Assembly (NCBI GenBank): GCA_029237775.1
Contig: JAQZBR010000003.1
Coordinates: 124,001 to 188,000, forward strand
Source of the DNA: Bacteroidota bacterium
GTDB taxonomy: Bacteria > Bacteroidota > Bacteroidia > 2-12-FULL-35-15
DNA: 64,000 bases
Direction: 5' to 3'
The position numbers and the translations under genes are program-made. Below the pieces are notes generated by a model. The model did no database searches. It was not told where the DNA came from and saw only the letters and a list, made by a program, of their open reading frames with translations. The first letter of the stretch is position 1, and the number at the start of each line of letters is the position of its first letter. Shown here one piece after another: positions 17,998-27,002 of this stretch.

Positions 17998-19941
17998 CTA
18001 TTTCAATTGTTCTGCTTTCTCCAGATATGGTTTTCCCTTTTCAGGATTTCCCATATTAACATAAGTGGCTCCGAGGAATTTATAAGCCGATTTGTACTGA
18101 GGATTCAGTTGAATCGCTTTTTCGAAGTTAGGTATAGCTTCATTGAACATTTTATTTGCATTCTCAATTTCATTTCGCGACTTATAAACTTCACCCATCG
18201 CACCGTATGCACTGCCAAGATTAAAAGGAGGATCAGCATCAAGCGGATCTATCGTCATTGCTTTTTTAAATTCTTCTGCGGCAGCCATATAATTTCCGGA
18301 TGAGAATAAGGCTGTGCCAGCATTGTTGTGGTACATGGCTTTGCTCGGATTTAATGTCAGTGCCCTTAAATATTCCTTATATGCAGTTTCATAATCGTTA
18401 AGCTCATAACTGATCCTGCCATTGAGGTAATGCGCATCAGGAAACAGCTCATAAATCTTCAATGCGCGCCTTATATAGCCTTGTGCCTGTAAAAGTCGTG
18501 CCTTTCGTGCTTCCGGACTTAACTTTTTCAGCTCTTCTTTATTGATCAGATAATCCGTATAGTACATTAGCATATGGGCGCTTTCAGGAACCTTCTCTAT
18601 ATCAGCTTTGAATAATGTACCGTTACTTTTCCAATCTTTATTACGTGCAAACGTTTTTACAGAAAATAAAAGTGTAATTGTTGCGCATACAATTACGAAG
18701 CCTTTGCCGGAACGGAATGTTTGCACGAATTGAGTTGACAGATCACGATAATCAAGTTTGAACAATTTACTGAACAGCCAGGCGAGCGCTAAACAAAATG
18801 CAATGGAAGGAAAGAACAACAGTCGTTCAGCAAGATGAGTTCCAATGATCATAAAGATATTGGAAGCAATTGCCATACTTACCAGGTAGAATAAAATGCA
18901 GAAGGAGAGAATATGTTTTTCCCTGAATTTTTTGATCGCATAAATGAGCATTCCAAGATGTACAAGGAGTGAAAATAAAAGCTTTGGATCGCCCATACCG
19001 CTTACCAACGGAATTGTATTGTAGGAATAATCACTCGATAAAGGATGAGGAAAGATCAGCAATAAAAGATATTTGCTCATGATGAAAATTGCGGTTGCCT
19101 TTCGCAGGATCGTATCGGTGGTGGCCATCAGTGAATTGTCGATCACCGGAATATTTGTAAGGGCTATGCCTCCAATAATACTTTTGTGGAGGAAGAGGTA
19201 AAGAATTGCTGTGACAGCAACACTGAGGGTAAGCTTTATGTTTTCTCTCCATGCTTTCTCTGTGAAGAACCAGATAAATAAAGGAGCTATAGCAACATAT
19301 ACGATTGCAGATTCCTTCGAAAGCAAGGCAAGAAAAAAGCAAAGAACATAACCAACAAAGAACAATGCTTTCTTAGACTCTAAATATTTATAAAGGGAAT
19401 TGAGAGAAAAGAGTATAAACAACATGGCAAGGATCTCATCCCGGCTTTTAATGTTTGCGACAACCTCTGTATGAATAGGGTGAGCGGCAAAAAGCAGCAC
19501 TGTGAAAAATAAAATATGGATATTTATCCCGGTCCAACGGAGCAGGACAATGAAAAGAACTGCGCAGCAAAAGGCATACAACATCACATTCATGAAATGC
19601 GACAGAAAAGGATTTTCGGGTGAGAGTTGCCATTCTACAGCAAACATTGCTTTAGAGAGCGGTCGGTAAAGATCATTTTCAGAGTTTATATTTCCTGCAC
19701 GATAAGCTGATGTGAAAATCTCTTTGAGTGAAGATGTGCCACCCTGAGTCATGCGATTATCCTTTATGATAGAAGTATCATCAAGAACATATCCGTGATT
19801 TAAAGTGTTGGAATATAAAAGAAAAGCGAAGACAGCTAATAGCAAAGCAAAACGATATATCACTTTTTTTTCTACCTGTAGCTGAACTTTTTGCGCTTTA
19901 GGAATTTTATTCGCGACTGCTGCTTGCTTATTCTTTTTCAT
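17998..19941 (-). CDS. TMTC-like membrane protein: GT-C-type N-terminal region with C-terminal TPRs
   Basis: A 647-residue inner-membrane protein. About ten hydrophobic helices span residues 28-440. The first periplasmic loop holds YVLDDTSIIKDNRM, similar to the acidic Asp-Asp loop of GT-C glycosyltransferases, and HPIHTEVVANIKSRDEI is the HPxHTE-type signature seen in TMTC/DUF1736 proteins. The C terminus (about 480-645) holds TPR units (ALTLNPSKAMYHNNAGTALF, AMTIDPLDADPPFNLGSAYG, AIQLNPQYKSAYKFLGATYV). TMTC proteins are O-mannosyltransferases in animals; the bacterial role is not established. Lies between a T9SS cargo gene and an acyl-CoA ligase. Confidence 0.8.
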   Translation of the reverse strand: MKKNKQAAVANKIPKAQKVQLQVEKKVIYRFALLLAVFAFLLYSNTLNHGYVLDDTSIIKDNRMTQGGTSSLKEIFTSAYRAGNINSENDLYRPLSKAMFAVEWQLSPENPFLSHFMNVMLYAFCCAVLFIVLLRWTGINIHILFFTVLLFAAHPIHTEVVANIKSRDEILAMLFILFSLNSLYKYLESKKALFFVGYVLCFFLALLSKESAIVYVAIAPLFIWFFTEKAWRENIKLTLSVAVTAILYLFLHKSIIGGIALTNIPVIDNSLMATTDTILRKATAIFIMSKYLLLLIFPHPLSSDYSYNTIPLVSGMGDPKLLFSLLVHLGMLIYAIKKFREKHILSFCILFYLVSMAIASNIFMIIGTHLAERLLFFPSIAFCLALAWLFSKLFKLDYRDLSTQFVQTFRSGKGFVIVCATITLLFSVKTFARNKDWKSNGTLFKADIEKVPESAHMLMYYTDYLINKEELKKLSPEARKARLLQAQGYIRRALKIYELFPDAHYLNGRISYELNDYETAYKEYLRALTLNPSKAMYHNNAGTALFSSGNYMAAAEEFKKAMTIDPLDADPPFNLGSAYGAMGEVYKSRNEIENANKMFNEAIPNFEKAIQLNPQYKSAYKFLGATYVNMGNPEKGKPYLEKAEQLK

Positions 19942-19985
19942 AAAAAAACAGATCTCAGTTTCTCTTTTCTTCTTTGTTTTTTAAA

Positions 19986-20006
19986 TTGCCTATTGCCTAT
20001 TGCCTA
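19986..20006. repeat. three tandem copies of TTGCCTA
   Basis: Three exact, adjacent 7-bp units in the 107-bp gap between the TMTC-like gene and the acyl-CoA ligase stop; a degenerate GCCTGTTGC/TTGCCTACTGC continuation follows at 20032-20052. Short enough to vary by slippage; no function evident. Confidence 0.6.
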
Positions 20007-20048
20007 TGGTTCGCTGTGCCGTTCTGAAATCGCCTGTTGCAAAATTGC

Positions 20049-21824
20049 CTACTGCTTCTCTTCCTTATATATTTTATCGATCAGCTCTTTATTTGCTTCC
20101 ATGATCACTTTACGCTTTAGCGACATTTTGGGTGTCATCTCATTTTTTTCAATGCTCCATTCGCGCGGTAAAAATTCAGGACGTTTAATGGTCTCGTATT
20201 GAGCAAGAGTTGCGTTCACCTTTTCAATCGATTGAAGAATACGGTTGCGGATCACCGGGTTTTTTATTATTTCTTCATTGCTCGTATATTCGATCTCTTT
20301 ACGCTTGCAATATTCTTTCAGGAAAGCGAAGGCAGGAACAATCAGGGCAGAAGCGAATTTCTGATTTTCTCCTATCACCATTACCTGTTCAATGAATTGA
20401 GATTCCTTTAATTTATTTTCGATCATTACAGGAGCAATGTATTTTCCACCTGAAGTTTTAAAGATCTCTTTTTTTCTGTCTGTGATCTTTAAGAAACGGT
20501 TCTCTACCATCACACCTATATCACCTGTATGGAACCAACCATCGCTGTCGATCGCTTCTGCGGTAGCATCCGGACGATTATAATATCCAAGCATCACATT
20601 AGGGCCTTTGATAAGGATCTCTCCATCTTCAGCGAACTTTACAGTTACACCTTCGATCACCGGGCCAACAGTTCCAAATCGGATACTGTCGGGCAGGAAG
20701 CTATTTACTGCAATAACCGGAGAAGTCTCAGTAAGGCCATAGCCCTCAAGTACTTTTATCTGTGCAGAGTTAAACACTCTCGCTAAGCGTGGCTGTAAAG
20801 CTGCCCCACCTGACGCAACTGCAACCACATTTCCACCGAGGGCTTCTCTCCATTTGGAGAAGATGATCTTGTTGGCTAACTTTAATTGCATTTCATAGAA
20901 CCATCCGTTTGCTCCGTTCACTTCATAACGCAAGCCAAGATCGAGTGCCCAGAAGAATAATTTTTTCTTGATACCTGTTTGCTGATCACCTTTCGCAACG
21001 ATCTTATCATATACTTTTTCAAGAAGCCGTGGTACAGTTCCAAAGATCTGCGGCTTCACCTCTTTAAGATTATCACCGATCGTGTCAATGCTTTCCGCGT
21101 AGTAAACAGAGACTCCCAAATAAAAATACAGGGTGCTTAACATTCTTTCATAAACGTGATTCAGAGGAAGGAAGCTCAATGCCTTCCAGTCGCTTTTAAA
21201 TGGTGCAAGAACCTGGCAGGCGATTGAATTACTGATCAGGTTGTTGTGTGAAAGCATTACACCTTTAGGATTTCCTGTTGTACCGGAAGTGTAAAGAATT
21301 GAAAACATGTCGTTGGCAGAAATGCTATTCTTGATTGCTTCGATCTCTTTTGCTTTAGGATTCTTTTTGCCTTCTTCAACAAGCTCAGTCCAGTGCCTCG
21401 CACCGTCCACCTTATTGAATGTATAAATGCCTTTTACGGACGGAACTTTATCGGCAACAGATTTTACTTTTTTATAAAGCTCTGCTGTTGAAACAAAAAT
21501 GTATTTGATCTTCGCATCATTCAGAATGAAGGTAAGATCGTGCTCGCTAATTGTAGGATAAATAGGAACGCTAATGGTCCCTGATTGTTGGATCGCAAAA
21601 TCCGCGAAATTCCATTCGGGACGGTTGTTTGCAATGATCGCTATCTTGTCGTTCTTTTCAACCCCGAGATTGTGGATGCCATATGAAAGGTTGTTTACAT
21701 TATCAATAAACTGCTGGGTTGAATATTTAACCCATGTGCCATTTCCTTTAGCAGCGAGGGCATCCGGCTTGTTATACTTTTCTATAAGCTGCGGTAAGAT
21801 GTCGAAAATACGTGTAACTGCCAT
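20049..21824 (-). CDS. long-chain fatty acid--CoA ligase (AMP-forming)
   Basis: Activates fatty acids to acyl-CoA via acyl-AMP. The 591-residue protein has the ANL-superfamily signature SILYTSGTTGNPKGVMLSHN (A3), GYGLTETSPV (A5), DGWFHTGDIG (A7) and ITDRKKEIFKTSGGKYIAP (A8/hinge with catalytic region). The C-terminal part RKVIMEANKELIDKIY is typical of the FadD15/bacterial long-chain subgroup. Probably membrane-associated in the cytoplasm. It has its own likely promoter (21947-21976) and a leader of about 115 nt that contains a half copy of the ACCAC-type repeat. Confidence 0.92.
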   Translation of the reverse strand: MAVTRIFDILPQLIEKYNKPDALAAKGNGTWVKYSTQQFIDNVNNLSYGIHNLGVEKNDKIAIIANNRPEWNFADFAIQQSGTISVPIYPTISEHDLTFILNDAKIKYIFVSTAELYKKVKSVADKVPSVKGIYTFNKVDGARHWTELVEEGKKNPKAKEIEAIKNSISANDMFSILYTSGTTGNPKGVMLSHNNLISNSIACQVLAPFKSDWKALSFLPLNHVYERMLSTLYFYLGVSVYYAESIDTIGDNLKEVKPQIFGTVPRLLEKVYDKIVAKGDQQTGIKKKLFFWALDLGLRYEVNGANGWFYEMQLKLANKIIFSKWREALGGNVVAVASGGAALQPRLARVFNSAQIKVLEGYGLTETSPVIAVNSFLPDSIRFGTVGPVIEGVTVKFAEDGEILIKGPNVMLGYYNRPDATAEAIDSDGWFHTGDIGVMVENRFLKITDRKKEIFKTSGGKYIAPVMIENKLKESQFIEQVMVIGENQKFASALIVPAFAFLKEYCKRKEIEYTSNEEIIKNPVIRNRILQSIEKVNATLAQYETIKRPEFLPREWSIEKNEMTPKMSLKRKVIMEANKELIDKIYKEEKQ

Positions 21825-21880
21825 AATTGTTTAAGTTTTATAAAGGATTAAAATTTTAATTGAACATCGGTTTTCAAGTA

Positions 21881-21910
21881 ACTTAGTACCTTAGTGACTT
21901 AGTGGTAACC
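21881..21910. repeat. half copy of the ACCAC(G/T)-AGGCAC inverted-repeat family
   Basis: The minus-strand reading GGTTACCACTAAGTCACT continues as AAGGTACTAAGT, matching the ends of the elements at 29860-30358, 32001-32092 and 60718-60869 in the order ACCACTAAG-CACTAAG-ACTAAG. No inverted partner is visible within 300 bp. It lies in the probable 5' leader of the acyl-CoA ligase gene. Confidence 0.5.
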
Positions 21911-21946
21911 TTTCTTCCTTAGCCGTAAATACCTATCTTTACCTTT

Positions 21947-21976
21947 CAAAAATATAATAATTTAGCGGTTCTGCAA
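21947..21976 (-). promoter_or_regulatory. candidate Bacteroidota promoter for acyl-CoA ligase
   Basis: On the minus strand a TTG (21976-21974) is separated by 19 bp from TATTTTTG (21954-21947), fitting TTG/TTTG-N19-21-TAnnTTTG. Transcription would begin near 21941, leaving a leader of about 115 nt before the ATG at 21824. A near match on the plus strand (TACCTTTC, 21940-21947) might serve the divergent gene. Confidence 0.5.
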
Positions 21977-21992
21977 TTTTTAACACCAGCAA

Positions 21993-22991
21993 ATGCATAC
22001 AAAACTAACACAAGCTTTAGGGATAGATTTTCCAATGATCATGGCGCCAATGTTCCTTGTCAGTAACGAGGCCATGTTAAAAGCCGGAATGCATGCAGGT
22101 ATCGCAGCAACATTTCCAAGTCTTAATTACCGAAACGAAGGTGAGCTTGAGTCTTTGCTTGACAGAATGAATGAGGAAAAAGAAAAGCTCCGGGGAAAAG
22201 GGACCTACGGAATTAACCTGATAGTGCAGAAGACAAATCCTTTATATGAAAAACATTTAAAGATTTGTGTGGAAAAGAAAGTTCCTTTTTATATTACTTC
22301 CCTCGGGAATCCAAAACAGGTAATAGATTTAGCGCATAGCTACGGAGCGAAGGTTTTTTGTGATGTTACGAATATTGAGCATGCTAAAAAATGTCATGAA
22401 CACGGTTGCGATGGATTTATCGCGGTGGGGCAGGGTGCAGGCGGGCACGCAGGCCCGAATACTTTACAGGTATTGGTGCCATCACTTCATCATCATTTTC
22501 CGGATAAGATCGTAATTGCTGCCGGTGGAATTGCAGGTGGTGAAGGCATATTATCCATGCTTGCGCTCGGTGCGGCAGGGGTTTCGGTGGGGACGAGATT
22601 TATTGCAAGTCTGGAAGCCGGTGTGAGCAACGATTATAAAAATGCTATTGTTAACTCAAAAATGCATGACATAGTGCTCACAGAGAAGATCTCAGGGACT
22701 CCCTGCACGATCATAAACACTCCGTTTGCGAAAAAAATCGGTTATACGCAAAACTGGTTCGAAAAAATGCTTTCCAATAATTCCACAACGAAAAAGTATT
22801 TCAAGATGTGGGTACAGCTTAGTGGAATGAAGAAGCTTGAGAAATCAATCCACCCCGGTAATTATCAAACATTATGGTGTGCCGGACAAAGTGTAGAGTT
22901 GATTGATGATATACTTCCCTGCGCGGAGATCATCAGAAGGATGAAGGAACAGACCTTTCACGCCTTCGAAAAACTCTCCAAAGTAATTTAG
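21993..22991 (+). CDS. nitronate monooxygenase / FMN-dependent 2-nitropropane dioxygenase family
   Basis: TIM-barrel flavoenzyme of 332 residues. IDFPMIMAPMFLVSNEAM near the N terminus, GYGINL-type segment GTYGINLIVQK, AVGQGAGGHAG and the phosphate-binding IAAGGIAGGEGILSMLALGAAGVSVGT (around residues 170-196) match the NMO/FabK-like family. It could oxidise alkyl nitronates or act as a flavin reductase; substrate cannot be set from sequence. Divergent from the acyl-CoA ligase gene. Confidence 0.85.
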   Translation: MHTKLTQALGIDFPMIMAPMFLVSNEAMLKAGMHAGIAATFPSLNYRNEGELESLLDRMNEEKEKLRGKGTYGINLIVQKTNPLYEKHLKICVEKKVPFYITSLGNPKQVIDLAHSYGAKVFCDVTNIEHAKKCHEHGCDGFIAVGQGAGGHAGPNTLQVLVPSLHHHFPDKIVIAAGGIAGGEGILSMLALGAAGVSVGTRFIASLEAGVSNDYKNAIVNSKMHDIVLTEKISGTPCTIINTPFAKKIGYTQNWFEKMLSNNSTTKKYFKMWVQLSGMKKLEKSIHPGNYQTLWCAGQSVELIDDILPCAEIIRRMKEQTFHAFEKLSKVI

Positions 22992-23147
22992 AGATTCCCA
23001 CTGTGTTTAGAATGTTATTTAGTGAAATCAATTGGTAATACATTTGAATGGGAGTGATTTCCCCTGTTTTTCATTCGATTTAAAGAGTTGATTTGTCGGT
23101 GTATTGCAGTATTCATCCGTTAGATGACGTAAAAATAGCGACTAATA

Positions 23148-23178
23148 TTTGTTTTGTATTTCAAAAGGTGTACTTTTG
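23148..23178 (+). promoter_or_regulatory. consensus Bacteroidota promoter upstream of a small-RNA-like unit
   Basis: TTTG (23148-23151), 19 bp, TACTTTTG (23171-23178): an exact match to TTTG-N19-21-TAnnTTTG. It is the best promoter in the window, yet no ordinary gene begins close behind it; the next start codon of a recognisable gene is 190 bp away and beyond a terminator. Confidence 0.7.
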
Positions 23179-23184
23179 CAATGG

Positions 23185-23258
23185 AATTAATAATTAGATT
23201 TAGTTTAGAGAGATTTTATCTAATTAGGCCCGTCTTCTGCAAAGTAGGCGGGTTTTTT
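23185..23258 (+). ncRNA. candidate small RNA (about 75 nt, two hairpins)
   Basis: Expected transcript starts about 6-7 nt after the -7 element. Hairpin 1: TAATTAGAT (23191-23199) pairs perfectly with ATCTAATTA (23218-23226) around an 18-nt purine-rich loop. Hairpin 2 (23229-23252) is followed by six T residues and forms the terminator. I cannot match it to a named RNA family. It could instead be an attenuated leader of the AAA ATPase gene 105 bp beyond the T-run. Confidence 0.5.
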
Positions 23259-23263
23259 ATTTT
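23229..23263 (+). terminator. intrinsic terminator of the small-RNA-like unit
   Basis: CCCGTCT (23229-23235) pairs with AGGCGGG (23246-23252) with one G-U pair, 10-nt loop, then TTTTTTATTTT at 23253-23263. Confidence 0.75.
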
Positions 23264-23368
23264 GCTGATTCAGTAAGCAGATTACTCAGATTTTCACAGA
23301 ATTAAACCTCAAACCTACTTTTCTGCCTTTTTTATTTTATTTTTAGATAAGAATAAACCCCACTGTTT

Positions 23369-25990
23369 ATGGCAAAGAATTATAAGTTCAAAGACATGAA
23401 AGTCTATTCATCCGATGAATGGATGGCGAACGCAACTAAAAAATACCGAACCGTTTTCGATCGTGCAGAAACAACTTACTTAAGAACAGAATTTGCTTTT
23501 TATAATAAGCTTTTTGATGAGCAGGACTGGCAAGTGAAGATCAATCTGAAATGTTTTGAAATAACAGGCGGTACACGAAAAGAGCTGTGCTCGCTGGATT
23601 ATGATCAGACCATCTCGATGAATGATAATGTTGTTTACGTACGCGATGGCTGGGGAAATGCAATCGAAGGTGCCTATTGGTTTCGTGGCGAGTACCTGTG
23701 GGAAGGCTACATTGATGGTGAACTGGTTGGCTCAAAAAAATTCTTTGTCGAAGAAGTGGGTAAAGTTACTACAAGCAGCAACCCTTATTTCAGTGTTGAT
23801 TCTGTTAAACTTTTTTCCGGACCGTTTGACGGATGGAACATCAAAGACAGAACCTATTACAAAAAACTGAACCGCAATCAGACACCTTATCTCTGGGTTG
23901 AATTTAAGATCAGAACGAAAACAGCTGCTGCCTGGAATTATGAATTCTTCTTTAACTTTTATGATGATGCGGGACAGGCAAAAGGACAAACTCTTCGTAC
24001 CGGATTTATCGAAGCTAATAAAAATGAATTGATCTACACCTTCGATGCAGGTTGGGGAAGTGAATCTGCGGGTTCCTGGAAGGATGATAAATACACGGTT
24101 GAAATCGTTTTCATGGATACGCTCGTTGCGCTAGTGCCATTTGAAATTGGTAATGACAGCGAAGAAGGAACGATGACTCCGTTTGTTTCCATTGAAGAAG
24201 GATTGAGCACAGCTGCTAAAACTGCAGAAGTGATGCCTGTTGTGGAAGAAGAGACCATCGAGCAATTACTGGCTAAGCTGGATGAACTGATCGGCATGGA
24301 CGCAGTGAAAAAGAATATCCGGGATCATATCAATTATATAAATTTCATAAAGCTCAGAAAGGAAAAAGGATTTACGGATGGTGGCAGGATCAATCTGCAC
24401 AGCGTATTCACCGGAAATCCCGGAACAGGAAAAACCACTGTAGTGAATATGCTCGGTAAGCTTTATAAAAAGATGGGACTTCTCAGTAAAGGGCACGTAA
24501 AGGAAGTGGACAGATCTGATCTGGTTGCTCAATACATCGGGCAAACCGCACCAAAGGTGAAGAAAGCAATTGAAGAAGCAAAAGGAGGAATTTTATTTAT
24601 TGATGAGGCATACTCGCTTACGCGTGCGAAAGAAGATTCAAACGATTTCGGGCATGAAGTGCTGGAGATTCTGATCAAAGAGATGAGTGATGGGACAGGC
24701 GACATCGCGATCATGTGTGCCGGTTATCCAAAAGAGATGCAGCATTTCGTAGATGCGAATCCTGGACTAAAATCAAGGTTTAATCATTACTTCCATTTCG
24801 ATGATTATATGCCGGAAGAAATGTTTGCGATCGCTGAGCTTGCGGCTTCAAAGAAAGGAGTGATCATAACAGATGCTGCAAAGAATTTCATGCAGGAAAT
24901 GCTGGTTGAAGTCTATCGCACAAGAGACAATTCATTCGGAAATGCTCGTTACGTTTATTCGCTAGTTGATGAAGCCAAAATGAATTTAGGATTGCGTTTG
25001 ATGAGTGCACCAAATGTTTCTGAGATGAGCAACGAACAACTATCAACCATTGAGCTTGCCGACATGCAGAAAGTGTTTGCCTCACAAGGCAAAAAGAAGC
25101 TGAGCCTGGAAGTGAATGAAAAATTACTGAAGGAAGGATTAGCCGAGCTTAACAGCTTAACGGGAATGAACAATGTGAAAGAAGAGATCAATGAACTGGT
25201 GAAACTAGTGCGATTCTATAAAGAGACAGGAAGGGATGTACTCAATAAGTTTTCATTGCATAGTATATTTACAGGAAACCCGGGGACGGGAAAAACAACC
25301 GTTGCACGGATAGTTGCCAAGATCTACAAAGGGCTGGGTCTACTTGAACGCGGTCATATCGTAGAAGTTGACCGGGAATCATTGGTGGCGGGATATATCG
25401 GCCAGACTGCAATTAAAACAGGGGCGAAAATAGATGAAGCACAGGGAGGTATCTTATTCATCGATGAAGCATATGCTCTGGCAGGAAAAAATTCAAATGA
25501 AAGTTTCGGACAGGAAGCGATACAAGTGATCTTAAAAAGAATGGAAGATCTGCGCGGACAATTTGGAGTAATTGTGGCAGGTTATACCGATAACATGCAC
25601 GAGTTCATTGAATCCAACCCTGGATTAAAGTCCCGCTTCGACCGTACATTCCACTTCGGGGATTATACTCCTGAGGACATGACTTCGATTGCGTTGAATT
25701 TACTGGCAAAAGAAAAGATAACACCTGATGTAGAGGCGTATGATCATTTAAAATCTTACTTCGCACACATACATGTACATCGGGATAAACATTTTGGCAA
25801 TGCACGTACAGTGCGGCAGGTAATTGCTGAGGCGATCAAGAATCAGAATTTACGGTTAGCAGAGATTCCTTCTTCTGAACGCACGCCACTGCACCTTGCA
25901 ACTCTTACCTTAAGTGATGTCAAGGAATTCGAGATAGGTAATCCACAACGGACTGCCGGTGGAAGCTTGGGGTTTAAGATTGGAGGATAA
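23369..25990 (+). CDS. double AAA+ ATPase (CbbX/EccA-like) with duplicated N-terminal beta domain
   Basis: An 873-residue cytosolic ATPase without signal peptide. Two AAA+ modules of the CbbX/SpoVK/EccA type: first with Walker A GNPGTGKT at 349-356 and Walker B ILFIDEAY near 408; second with GNPGTGKT near 635 and ILFIDEAY near 695. Each has the pore-side EVDRxxLVxxYIGQTA stretch and an ANPGLKSRF/SNPGLKSRF arginine-finger region. Residues about 10-128 and 140-262 look like two copies of one beta-rich domain: both hold T-Y/P-YLxxEF, a DxxW-type strand and GWGxxxxGxWxxxxYxxE/Gxx endings. I do not recognise that domain. No Rubisco or type VII genes are nearby, so the client is unknown. Confidence 0.83.
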   Translation: MAKNYKFKDMKVYSSDEWMANATKKYRTVFDRAETTYLRTEFAFYNKLFDEQDWQVKINLKCFEITGGTRKELCSLDYDQTISMNDNVVYVRDGWGNAIEGAYWFRGEYLWEGYIDGELVGSKKFFVEEVGKVTTSSNPYFSVDSVKLFSGPFDGWNIKDRTYYKKLNRNQTPYLWVEFKIRTKTAAAWNYEFFFNFYDDAGQAKGQTLRTGFIEANKNELIYTFDAGWGSESAGSWKDDKYTVEIVFMDTLVALVPFEIGNDSEEGTMTPFVSIEEGLSTAAKTAEVMPVVEEETIEQLLAKLDELIGMDAVKKNIRDHINYINFIKLRKEKGFTDGGRINLHSVFTGNPGTGKTTVVNMLGKLYKKMGLLSKGHVKEVDRSDLVAQYIGQTAPKVKKAIEEAKGGILFIDEAYSLTRAKEDSNDFGHEVLEILIKEMSDGTGDIAIMCAGYPKEMQHFVDANPGLKSRFNHYFHFDDYMPEEMFAIAELAASKKGVIITDAAKNFMQEMLVEVYRTRDNSFGNARYVYSLVDEAKMNLGLRLMSAPNVSEMSNEQLSTIELADMQKVFASQGKKKLSLEVNEKLLKEGLAELNSLTGMNNVKEEINELVKLVRFYKETGRDVLNKFSLHSIFTGNPGTGKTTVARIVAKIYKGLGLLERGHIVEVDRESLVAGYIGQTAIKTGAKIDEAQGGILFIDEAYALAGKNSNESFGQEAIQVILKRMEDLRGQFGVIVAGYTDNMHEFIESNPGLKSRFDRTFHFGDYTPEDMTSIALNLLAKEKITPDVEAYDHLKSYFAHIHVHRDKHFGNARTVRQVIAEAIKNQNLRLAEIPSSERTPLHLATLTLSDVKEFEIGNPQRTAGGSLGFKIGG

Positions 25991-26058
25991 GCTTATGGCG
26001 CTTAGCAGCTAATTATGGTCTGGTATTACTGCATTGCAAATAACAAAAATGACTTAAA

Positions 26059-26418
26059 ATGAAACCAAGAGAAGTTTTAGAAAAGTGGTTAGACGCATTT
26101 AATCGAGGAGATACTGAAACGATTTCAAATCTTTATGCTGATAACGCAACAAACCATCAAGTGGCTACTGAACCAATAATTGGTAAAGAAGCAATAAGAC
26201 ACATGTTCGCAACCGAATTTGCAAATGCTGAAATGGTTTGCATTCCGGAGAATATATTTGAGGACGGTGACTGGGCCATTTTGGAATGGAAAGACCCAAA
26301 GGGTCTTCGTGGTTGCGGCTTCTTTAATATTAAGGACAATAAAATTATTTTCCAACGGGGTTACTGGGACAAACTTTCATTTCACAAGCTTCACAACATT
26401 CCATTACAGATTAGGTAA
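26059..26418 (+). CDS. NTF2-like / SnoaL-fold protein
   Basis: A 119-residue cone-shaped alpha+beta fold protein. It opens with PREVLEKWLDAFNRGDTETISNLYADNATNHQ, the helix-loop pattern of nuclear-transport-factor-2-like polyketide cyclase relatives, and continues with GKEAIRHMFATEF and WDKLSF strands. Such proteins are small-molecule-binding enzymes or unknown; no catalytic set can be read. First of five small plus-strand genes between 26 and 28.5 kb. Confidence 0.78.
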   Translation: MKPREVLEKWLDAFNRGDTETISNLYADNATNHQVATEPIIGKEAIRHMFATEFANAEMVCIPENIFEDGDWAILEWKDPKGLRGCGFFNIKDNKIIFQRGYWDKLSFHKLHNIPLQIR

Positions 26419-26480
26419 TTGTTTTTCTCATATCAATAACATGACGATACAACGATAAATCTTAACAAATATTTAATATT

Positions 26481-26939
26481 ATGAAAAAGTTGCAATTCAA
26501 AGTAAATATCAATGCACCTGTAATCAAGGTATACAATGTTATGCTTGGCATTAACAGTAAATCAACGTATGAACAATGGACTGCTTTGTTTAACCCGACA
26601 TCCACGTATGAAGGGTTTTGGAACAAAGGAAATAAAATTCTATTTATTGGAGAAGATGAAAAGGGAGAAAAGGGAGGCATGGTTTCCAGGATAGTTGAAA
26701 ACATTCCCAACCGATTCGTTTCAATTCAACATTATGGTCTTATAAAAGCTGATAAGGAGATTACAGAAGGACCGGAAGTGGAAAAATGGGCAAACGGATT
26801 TGAAAACTATACTTTCGAAGAAAACAATGGGATAACAACTGTTACCGTTGACTTAGACACAACAGAAGATTTTTTGGGTTACATGAATGAGACATACCCT
26901 AAAGCGCTTGATAAGTTAAAAGAACTTTGCGAGAAATAA
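26481..26939 (+). CDS. SRPBCC-fold protein (AHSA1/START-like)
   Basis: A 152-residue helix-grip protein. FKVNINAPVIKVYNVMLG is the usual first strand and helix; STYEGFWNKGNKILFIGEDEKGEKGGMVSRIVENIPNRFVSIQHYG supplies the antiparallel strands (listed here only as landmarks at about residues 36-86), and the C-terminal helix is YPKALDKLKELCEK. Binds hydrophobic ligands in related families. Ligand unknown. Confidence 0.78.
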   Translation: MKKLQFKVNINAPVIKVYNVMLGINSKSTYEQWTALFNPTSTYEGFWNKGNKILFIGEDEKGEKGGMVSRIVENIPNRFVSIQHYGLIKADKEITEGPEVEKWANGFENYTFEENNGITTVTVDLDTTEDFLGYMNETYPKALDKLKELCEK

Positions 26940-27002
26940 TCATTGAATTGAATCTCATAAATACTTTTAAAACAATCCTTACGGATAAAAATCTATATCA
27001 AA

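Larger units (their letters stand above)
22992..23368. other. 377-bp gene-free region holding a promoter-hairpin-terminator unit
   Basis: The first 150 bp and the last 105 bp hold no clear motif. The middle contains a consensus promoter, two hairpins and a T-run (23148-23263, listed separately). An ATG at 23181 opens a 31-codon frame (to 23276), but it lies at or just upstream of the expected transcription start and its codons follow the hairpins, so I do not call it coding. Confidence 0.6.

Noticed and set aside
23181-23276. 31-codon frame (MELIIRFSLERFYLIR...)
   Set aside because: Its ATG lies at or before the likely transcript start and its sequence is the hairpins themselves. Kept as an alternative only in the small-RNA entry.
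23369-25990. AAA protein as a Rubisco activase (CbbX)
   Set aside because: It has two AAA modules and a long novel N terminus; no Rubisco genes are present.
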